A stretch of 27,117 bases of DNA from Candidatus Woesearchaeota archaeon (GTDB taxonomy: Archaea > Nanobdellota > Nanobdellia > Woesearchaeales > WJKL01): assembly GCA_014729145.1 (NCBI GenBank), contig WJKL01000010.1, positions 1-27,117 on the forward strand, read 5' to 3'. Under the pieces are notes generated by a model, which was given only the letters and a program-made list of their open reading frames with translations, was not told the origin of the DNA and searched no databases. A program made the position numbers and the translations under genes. Below are positions 21,623 to 27,117 of this stretch, piece after piece (the first letter of the stretch is position 1; each line of letters begins with the position of its first letter).

Positions 21623-22159
21623 TTATGGAAAATTTCCAATTCTAATCTTTCCTGTAATCTCTTCAAAAGCAATTTCTTCGATATTCTTAACTCTAGAAGT
21701 TTTAATCTTGTTTGCAAACATAATCTCTGGAAGCGAGTAATTTCCATTATATTCTTCTAAAGGAACTACAGACTTCTTGAATTTTTTATTTCTTCTCAGG
21801 CTCATAAGGATTTGTACAGGAAGTGTAGCCGTAAACATCAAAAAATATGGAAAATCATTTTCCATCTTATTACTTATATCATTGTCTATCTCAAGATATT
21901 TCCAGTCTCTTACATAAACCTCATCATTTTTTTCAATGGGTATTTCAAGACATAAAAGCGGACTATTGCCTGATTCATATTTTAACAGATCTGAAAAAGC
22001 ATTTTTGAATTTTTCATTTTCAACCCATTCTTTAGGCCTTCTAGAATCAGGAAAACAAAAAATATAGCCTTCTTCTGTTTTATCTGGGTCTAAATATTTA
22101 GAAGATTTAACCTTTTTCCAATCCATTGAATCTATATAGTGATATGCTGTTTTAAACAT
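21623..22159 (-). CDS. hypothetical protein (178 aa), possibly ADP-ribosyltransferase-like fold
   Basis: No family identified with confidence. The start YHYIDSMDWKKVKSSKYLDP resembles the H-Y-x-(S/T)...W..I...G.L.P opening of proteins with an ADP-ribosyltransferase-like fold, and it is followed by GYIFCFPDSRRPKEWV, LLCLEIPIEKNDEVYVRDW and, later, YNGNYSLPEIMFANKI, where the Glu could be a late conserved acid. This is pattern recognition only. No signal or membrane segment. It has its own TATA-like GTTTTTAAACCATAT (about 22178-22192), 27 nt before the ATG, so it is separate from gins51 39 bases upstream. Confidence 0.75.
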   Translation of the reverse strand: MFKTAYHYIDSMDWKKVKSSKYLDPDKTEEGYIFCFPDSRRPKEWVENEKFKNAFSDLLKYESGNSPLLCLEIPIEKNDEVYVRDWKYLEIDNDISNKMENDFPYFLMFTATLPVQILMSLRRNKKFKKSVVPLEEYNGNYSLPEIMFANKIKTSRVKNIEEIAFEEITGKIRIGNFP

Positions 22160-22198
22160 AATTATAAAGAAAGATATATGGTTTAAAAACCTTCGCGA

Positions 22199-22855
22199 TC
22201 ATTCAGCCCTCCCTTTATTTATAAGAACATCTGCAACCTCTAAAGGAACCTCTGCATCTTCTCCCTCTTCAAATGGCCCGTATTCTATCAGATCAGGCCC
22301 TACAAACCTTGGAATAGAATGGGTTATCTTTACTGATCTTGTATTGTCTTCTTTGTTGTTTTGCTCTTCTTCTTTCTTCTCGTCTGGCTTTTCTCTTTCT
22401 TCCTCTTTCTTAAGTTCAATATTTTCCTTTATTTCAGGAATCTTTGCCTGCTGTATATTCAGCAGCACCCCATTCCTAAAACCATTCAAGACATTCAATA
22501 TATTGTCATAGAGCAGCCTTTCTTCTTTGAGCATCACTGAGGTGTCAATATTGATAGAAGGAGTTCTTGATACATCTATAGCAGCATCAATAATCTTCTT
22601 TTCCCTTTTTTCATAAAGGTCTTTTAATATTTTTCTTATATTTTCAATTTGCTTATCTACTTTCTTTTTTTCTTCATCTGAAAATAAATCCTGCTTTTTT
22701 CTTGACTGCTCAAGAAATTCCCCTTTTTCTTTCAGATATTTTGCTACATCTGAGAAAAATCCTTCATTGATTTTCTGCAGCTCATCCCTGGTTTTTTCTC
22801 TTCTAAGAATCTCATACAAGGTTTCATATGTGATGTTTATTTCTTTTTCAGCCAT
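22199..22855 (-). CDS. gins51: GINS complex subunit Gins51
   Basis: 218 residues. The A domain (about 1-135) is helical: ITYETLYEILRREKTRDELQ, then FFSDVAKYLKEKGEF and DTSVMLKEERLLYDNILNVL. After a Glu/Lys linker (about 145-172), the small B domain reads VKITHSIPRFVGPDLIEYGPF and EDAEVPLEVADVLINKGRAE, the archaeal Gins15/51 ending (P-x-F-V-G...L-P...A-x-x-L). A-then-B order marks Gins51 rather than Gins23. GINS links MCM helicase and the GAN/RecJ-like protein at the replication fork. Transcribed leftward, divergent from the radical SAM gene, with a TATA-like ATTTAAATAAAG near 22884-22895. Confidence 0.88.
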   Translation of the reverse strand: MAEKEINITYETLYEILRREKTRDELQKINEGFFSDVAKYLKEKGEFLEQSRKKQDLFSDEEKKKVDKQIENIRKILKDLYEKREKKIIDAAIDVSRTPSINIDTSVMLKEERLLYDNILNVLNGFRNGVLLNIQQAKIPEIKENIELKKEEEREKPDEKKEEEQNNKEDNTRSVKITHSIPRFVGPDLIEYGPFEEGEDAEVPLEVADVLINKGRAE

Positions 22856-22997
22856 CTTCCCCCATCTACAATTATTTCCTTTCTTTATTTAAATTTTTAT
22901 ATTTTCAGCTAGAGCAGGGCTTGATCTTGCACAACTTAACAAAGTTGACTTAGCCTTTTTTCATTAGTTTTTTAAACTATATCCAGATTCTTATCCT

Positions 22998-24233
22998 ATG
23001 GCAGCATTAACCTTTGATAGTCTGTCTTTCAAAGACAAAAAAAACAGCATAGGGATAGATTTTCTTAAAATATTCTCTGCTGAGATCCCAAAAAAAGACC
23101 TGTCTTCTATAGGAAAATTCAGTATCACAAAAAATTCAATAATATTTGATACAACCCAAAAAAAAGCAGAGAAAAAATTCAATTTTTTACTTGCAGAGGC
23201 CTTCAAAAATCTTGAAAACAAATTAACCCATAAAAAAACAATCTATGTCCATAAAAATTCAGGAATACCCTTGATTGGCCACAACTCTTTCGGCCTTATA
23301 GACAGGAACACATCTATAATAGAAGTAAGATGCATCACTGGCTGCAATCTTGACTGCATCTACTGCTCTGTAAATCAAAACAAAAGACCAATTGATTTTG
23401 TTGTTGAAAAGGATTATCTTATTGAAGAATTCAGAAAATTGATAGAACATAAACAGATAAACAATATAGAGGCCCATATAGGGACACAGGGAGAGCCTTT
23501 GTTGTATGAACCTCTTCCAGAACTGATAGAAGATCTGGCTTCTTTTTCAGAGGTTTCTGACATTGCTATAGATACAAACGGCACTTTTTTAACCAAGAAA
23601 AAAGTAGATCAGTTAATTGATGCAGGATTAACCAGATTCTGCTTCTCAATCAATGCTTTAGATAAAAAAATAGCAGAAAAAATATCAGGTGCATGTCAGA
23701 AATCTAGTGAAAGTAACTTTTCGCATATGTCTTATAACTCAGAACACATATTAGAAATTGCTGAATATATATCTAAACAGGATGTTGAACTGATAATAAC
23801 CCCTGTCTGGATACCAGGGGTAAATGACAAAGAGATCCCAAAACTGATAGACCTCTCAAAAAGACTGAACTGTAATATCGGAATCCAAAACTTTCTAAAC
23901 TATAAGTTTGGAAAAAACCCTGTTAAACAGATATCCTGGAAGGAATTTATCAAAAAGATGAAAAAGTTTGAAAAAGAAAAACATACAAAACTTTTGTTTG
24001 ATTTTAAAAAAGACTTTAACATAAGAAAAACAAAACCACTGCCAAAACCATTCAGAAAAAAAGACATAATCAAAGCAAAAATCATTGCTCCTGGAAGATT
24101 AAAGAACGAAATGCTTGCAGTGGCAAAAAAAAGGATTATCTCTGTCCATAACTGCAGTTTGCCTGTAAACTCAAAAGTAAAGCTAAAAATAGTAAGAGAA
24201 AAACATAATATCTTTTCAGCAATAGCAGTATGA
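22998..24233 (+). CDS. radical SAM protein with C-terminal TRAM-like domain (COG2100 type)
   Basis: 411 residues. The radical SAM [4Fe-4S] motif is CNLDCIYC (C116, C120, C123), preceded by SIIEVRCITG. GTQGEPLLY (162-170) is the GGE-like SAM-binding strand, and DTNGTFL and FSINALDKK fit the later barrel strands. The last 55 residues (IIAPGRLKNEMLAVAKKRII to the end) resemble a small OB/TRAM domain, which would bind RNA. This combination is that of COG2100, an archaeal family of unresolved substrate, perhaps tRNA modification. TATA-like TTTTAAACTA at 22970-22979, about 24 nt before the ATG, indicates a leaderless start. Its TGA abuts the stop of the convergent mini S-layer gene with no spacer. 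Confidence 0.9.
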   Translation: MAALTFDSLSFKDKKNSIGIDFLKIFSAEIPKKDLSSIGKFSITKNSIIFDTTQKKAEKKFNFLLAEAFKNLENKLTHKKTIYVHKNSGIPLIGHNSFGLIDRNTSIIEVRCITGCNLDCIYCSVNQNKRPIDFVVEKDYLIEEFRKLIEHKQINNIEAHIGTQGEPLLYEPLPELIEDLASFSEVSDIAIDTNGTFLTKKKVDQLIDAGLTRFCFSINALDKKIAEKISGACQKSSESNFSHMSYNSEHILEIAEYISKQDVELIITPVWIPGVNDKEIPKLIDLSKRLNCNIGIQNFLNYKFGKNPVKQISWKEFIKKMKKFEKEKHTKLLFDFKKDFNIRKTKPLPKPFRKKDIIKAKIIAPGRLKNEMLAVAKKRIISVHNCSLPVNSKVKLKIVREKHNIFSAIAV

Positions 24234-24764
24234 TTATTTAGGGTTGATTTCTAGGTCGCTTATGCTTAATCCAGTGACAATCATCTCATTGCCGTCCAAA
24301 GCATAATCCTGGTAATTTGCAAGTACACTAGTTACCCTTCTTGTATCTAATGCAAGGGTTCCTGCAGCCAACAATGCATAATTTCCATCTTTAAACCTGT
24401 AAAGCTTTATTATCCCTTTTCCAAGCTCAAACCCCTCTAAACAGTTTTTAGGGTACCCCATAAGCTTTGCAGCCATAGAATTGATGCACGGCCCCCCTAC
24501 AACTATGGTGTTCATATCTTCAAGATTATCTACTTCAGTGTCCAATACAGCTCTTTCAAGCCTCTTATCTTCTCCCATTCTTTGCTGTAAGCTGACTGCG
24601 ATATCCACTGCTCCTAATACATCTTCTGTAGATGCTCCTTTCCCAATAACAATCCTTGTGCTCTTTCTTGTAAACATCGCTGGATAACTGCCCAGATCAT
24701 ACCCAAAAACAGGCATAGCCATCAATAATACTGCTGTTAAAACAAATAACAATCTCTTTATCAT
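24234..24764 (-). CDS. miniature S-layer-domain protein (176 aa, secreted)
   Basis: Signal peptide at 1-21 (MIKRLLFVLTAVLLMAMPVFG). Then TRIVIGKGASTEDVLGAVDI (36-55), which matches GALVIGEDAATSDVAGAVDI in the large S-layer protein next door, followed after about 30 residues by NTIVVGGPCINSMAAKLMG (85-103) and ALDTRRVTSVLANYQDY, which match that protein's C-terminal end (LIVVGGPCVNTVADDLMG, ALDTRKATDVLYDYEDY). So it contains the two terminal halves of a methanococcal-type S-layer protein joined directly, with the roughly 700-residue middle missing. It has its own TATA box about 27 nt upstream. Likely exported and assembled with, or capping, the S-layer. Confidence 0.88.
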   Translation of the reverse strand: MIKRLLFVLTAVLLMAMPVFGYDLGSYPAMFTRKSTRIVIGKGASTEDVLGAVDIAVSLQQRMGEDKRLERAVLDTEVDNLEDMNTIVVGGPCINSMAAKLMGYPKNCLEGFELGKGIIKLYRFKDGNYALLAAGTLALDTRRVTSVLANYQDYALDGNEMIVTGLSISDLEINPK

Positions 24765-24786
24765 TTTATAGTCAAAAAACTAGCTG

Positions 24787-24794
24787 AATATAAA
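24787..24794 (-). promoter_or_regulatory. TATA box of the mini S-layer gene
   Basis: TTTATATT on the minus strand, centred about 27 nt before the ATG at 24764; implies independent, leaderless transcription after the S-layer terminator. Confidence 0.55.
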
Positions 24795-24813
24795 TATTTT
24801 TTGTTTAGATAAA

Positions 24814-24865
24814 AGTTGTAAAGAAAAAGAAAAAAAAAGAAAGAAAAAAGGAAAAATTCCTTTTT
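24814..24865 (-). terminator. transcription terminator of the S-layer gene
   Basis: On the minus strand, just after the S-layer stop, AAAAAGGAA and TTCCTTTTT (24845-24865) form a perfect 9-bp stem with a 3-base loop, followed by about 30 bases almost entirely T and C. A hairpin plus long T-run is what a highly expressed S-layer gene would be expected to carry. Confidence 0.65.
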
Positions 24866-24869
24866 AGGT

Positions 24870-27117
24870 TTATTCGCTTGTAGCAGCGCTTACAGAGATG
24901 TCACTTCGAGTTGTACCAACAACTTCAACTTCATCTCCTGACAGGTCATAGTCTTCGTAGTCATACAAGACGTCTGTAGCTTTCCTAGTGTCTAATGCAC
25001 TGTATCCAGCTACCAGCATAGCTACATTACCAGTTGTGTCATCTTCGAACAACTTGATCATAGCTTTGCCTTCTTCAAAACCTGTTGTGCAATCTTCTGG
25101 ATTGCCCATCAAATCGTCTGCAACAGTGTTAACACAAGGTCCACCTACAACAATTAGGTTTTGTCCGCTAACGTCTGTAATTTCACTGTCCATCTTAGCT
25201 TTTGGAACAGTAACTTTACATACAGCAGTTCCAGCACTTTCTGAAACACCAAATCCAGTTTCAGATTCAGCTAGGTACAAGTTTCCGTAAGTCTCTCCAC
25301 CAGGATAAACAATTTCAGCTGTTTTCTGGTCTGAATCACTTTCATCAATTGTTATCTTTGTTGTTACTTCTCCGGATGTATAATATACAACCTTGTCTTC
25401 GTCGTCTATGTCTCCAACTTGAGTCAGATTAATGTCTTTTACAGACATTTCTTGATCTGTTCCTGTTGTTAGATTGCTTTCTACTGTTATGTTGAAGGAA
25501 GTACCTTCTACACCTGTGTCATCTGCTTCTTCACTAAATGCAACCCATGTTTCACCTAGAGCATTTCCAGTTATTGTTGTTGTCTCTGGAATTGTTATCT
25601 TAAGACCTTCAGGAGTATAGATTACATTTCCTGAACAATCTCCGCCAATCTTAGACAGATTAACCAATTTGGATACTTTATTAATTCCAGTTACATTAAG
25701 CTCTACATCACCAGCGTCTAATGCATCTCCTACCTCTAAGTTTTCCTGCTTTTCGTTTGTTACTTCATTTTCAAAGCTAACCTTCAGAGTTCCAGAGTCG
25801 TCATCAAAGTCACTAGCTGTGAACAGATATGTTTCATAGTTATCATTATCTGATACTATGAAAAACTCATCACTTTCATTGAAATCCAATTCATATGCAC
25901 AATTAGCAACAGTTTGTAGTTGATGTGTTTCATCAGAGCCCATATAATTTATTCCAGTTCCATTGTCATAGAATAAATCAATTGCCTTTCCTTCTTCAGC
26001 GTCCTCAATAGGAACATCTAAGACAAGGGTATCATCTGAATCAACATCTAGCTCTGTAATCTCTTCTGCAGGCATAGTCAAACCTTCGTAGTTTAGTTTT
26101 ACACTTCCAAGTCCAGGCATCATCATTTCTGTGTCTTTTACAACAAACTCTTCGTCATCAGTATTCCAATCAATACTTATATCCTTTAGAGTATAGTCTG
26201 TGCCTGTTTGGGCTGAATCAATAGTTACTTCCATTCCATCGACATCTTCATCATTCATTTCCATTTCTTCGCCATTCTCTAAAACCAATTTCTCAGCACC
26301 AATATAGAATTCAACCTGGTCAGCTGTTACTTCTCCTGCTTCTTCTTCTAGAATCTCTCTTACACCAATTTGTGTTCCGTCATCTAATTTGAATGTAGTT
26401 GAACCCTCATCACTATCTTCATATAATGCATCAGTAACTTGGCCATTTACCTTAAATTTAACTTTAGAAGGGCTTCCACCAATGTATGTTACTTCAATTT
26501 CGAATTCTTTGTCATCTATAGTTACTGTTTTTACTTCCCCTTGCTCCATGACGTCTTTTACAGCTCCGCCCATCAATTCAAGATATCCACCTGATTCGTT
26601 GGTTGCTTCAACAATGTCATATACATTTCCTAGAATTTCGATAGTTGTGTCTTCAAAATCAGGAAGATCTCCATCATCTACATCACTTTCAGCGTCTGTA
26701 CTAAAGTCTAATTCATAGCTTAATACATTATCACCATCAGCATATTTTAATCCTACAGTAGGATTATCATCGTTGATGTCTGAGTCTTCAAACGCTTCAA
26801 ATATATTTGAAGTCATAGAAATCTCTTGTGCATATTCATAATCACTTCCTTCACTATTTGTATATGTACCATCTGCAAGAACAGTTGGTAGTTCACTGTC
26901 TGTTACAGTAGAAGAAACATTTGCAATATCTTCTCCTATATTTAGTTTGTCACTAGTTTTTTCTAGTTTATATGCCTCTCCTTCAACTGTAACTTCTGTT
27001 CCAGTTCCAGTTGTTGTGGTTGTACCACTTACAGCTAAGCTTGATGCAATATCTACTGCACCTGCTACGTCAGATGTAGCTGCGTCTTCTCCAATTACTA
27101 GAGCACCTGAGAAAGAA
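24870..27117 (-). CDS. S-layer protein, N-terminus beyond the window edge
   Basis: The frame is open from the right edge (about 748 residues seen), so the gene starts outside; the ATG at 26816 is internal. At the edge it reads GALVIGEDAATSDVAGAVDI, the N-terminal S-layer domain (PF05123 type). The long middle is acidic, beta-rich and repetitive in Asp, Glu, Thr and Val, and the end has LIVVGGPCVNTVADDLMG, the GFEEGKAMIKLFED block and SALDTRKATDVLYDY, the C-terminal S-layer domain (PF05124 type, methanococcal). This protein forms the outer paracrystalline coat. It ends SAATSE without a transmembrane anchor or PGF-CTERM motif. A strong terminator follows. The acidic bias is not shared by the cytoplasmic proteins, so it does not indicate a salt-in halophile. 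Confidence 0.92.
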   Translation of the reverse strand, partial: SFSGALVIGEDAATSDVAGAVDIASSLAVSGTTTTTGTGTEVTVEGEAYKLEKTSDKLNIGEDIANVSSTVTDSELPTVLADGTYTNSEGSDYEYAQEISMTSNIFEAFEDSDINDDNPTVGLKYADGDNVLSYELDFSTDAESDVDDGDLPDFEDTTIEILGNVYDIVEATNESGGYLELMGGAVKDVMEQGEVKTVTIDDKEFEIEVTYIGGSPSKVKFKVNGQVTDALYEDSDEGSTTFKLDDGTQIGVREILEEEAGEVTADQVEFYIGAEKLVLENGEEMEMNDEDVDGMEVTIDSAQTGTDYTLKDISIDWNTDDEEFVVKDTEMMMPGLGSVKLNYEGLTMPAEEITELDVDSDDTLVLDVPIEDAEEGKAIDLFYDNGTGINYMGSDETHQLQTVANCAYELDFNESDEFFIVSDNDNYETYLFTASDFDDDSGTLKVSFENEVTNEKQENLEVGDALDAGDVELNVTGINKVSKLVNLSKIGGDCSGNVIYTPEGLKITIPETTTITGNALGETWVAFSEEADDTGVEGTSFNITVESNLTTGTDQEMSVKDINLTQVGDIDDEDKVVYYTSGEVTTKITIDESDSDQKTAEIVYPGGETYGNLYLAESETGFGVSESAGTAVCKVTVPKAKMDSEITDVSGQNLIVVGGPCVNTVADDLMGNPEDCTTGFEEGKAMIKLFEDDTTGNVAMLVAGYSALDTRKATDVLYDYEDYDLSGDEVEVVGTTRSDISVSAATSE

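Noticed and set aside
1..27117. tRNA or rRNA genes
   Set aside because: I looked for T-loop type sequences and cloverleaf-like blocks by eye and saw none; a covariance search would be needed to exclude an unusual one.

Overview
The window looks like a piece of an AT-rich archaeal chromosome. It carries archaeal information-processing genes: Rpo11/RpoL, L44e, S27e, aIF2-alpha, Nop10 and Gins51. It also has archaeal TATA boxes about 25 nt upstream of many start codons (often leaderless), PAC2 chaperones and a methanococcal-type S-layer protein. The small proteins of unknown family, the extreme gene packing, the Cys-rich thrombospondin-like surface proteins and the bacterial-type GpmI suggest a DPANN lineage of the Woesearchaeota/Pacearchaeota kind. 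That placement is inference from gene style, not from a marker tree. I saw no tRNA, rRNA, CRISPR array or insertion sequence.

Layout. 1-241 is the start of a cis-prenyltransferase gene cut by the window edge. 306-2592 is a two-gene unit of unknown function with a membrane-anchored 589-aa protein. 2668-5460 is an operon read leftward: METTL5-like RNA methylase, a Tam41/MMP37-like nucleotidyltransferase, RpoL, AMMECR1. 5461-6549 is a 1.1-kb non-coding region with a degenerate 28-nt repeat family and a dense GTCCCA/TGGGAC cluster in front of a coiled-coil winged-helix regulator (6550-7143); a second such regulator follows (7224-7763). 7764-8493 is a very AT-rich gap holding a 28-bp dif-like site, followed by a Xer-type tyrosine recombinase that has no ATG/GTG/TTG start for its full-length form. 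An acidic protein ending in an HPr phosphocarrier domain lies convergent to it.

10072-11799 holds a PAC2 protein and, divergently, two small membrane proteins (the second DUF4013). 11813-12478 encodes a Hel308-like protein that stops exactly after RecA domain 1. 12519-18315 is a tightly overlapping leftward operon: AbrB regulator, small membrane protein, two Cys-rich surface proteins, enolase and phosphoglycerate mutase. 18472-21471 is the conserved archaeal L44e-S27e-aIF2-alpha-Nop10-PAC2 block, split by an oppositely oriented membrane-bound winged-helix gene. 21623-24233 has an unknown 178-aa gene, Gins51 and a TRAM-containing radical SAM protein. 24234-27117 has a miniature S-layer paralogue and the C-terminal part of a full S-layer protein that runs off the right edge.

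The observations most worth following are the dif-like site next to xer, the Tam41-like enzyme in an archaeal operon, the one-domain Hel308, the archaeal HPr fusion, the mini S-layer protein, and the GTCCCA motif shared by the 6.3-6.5 kb region and the start of the Tam41-like gene.
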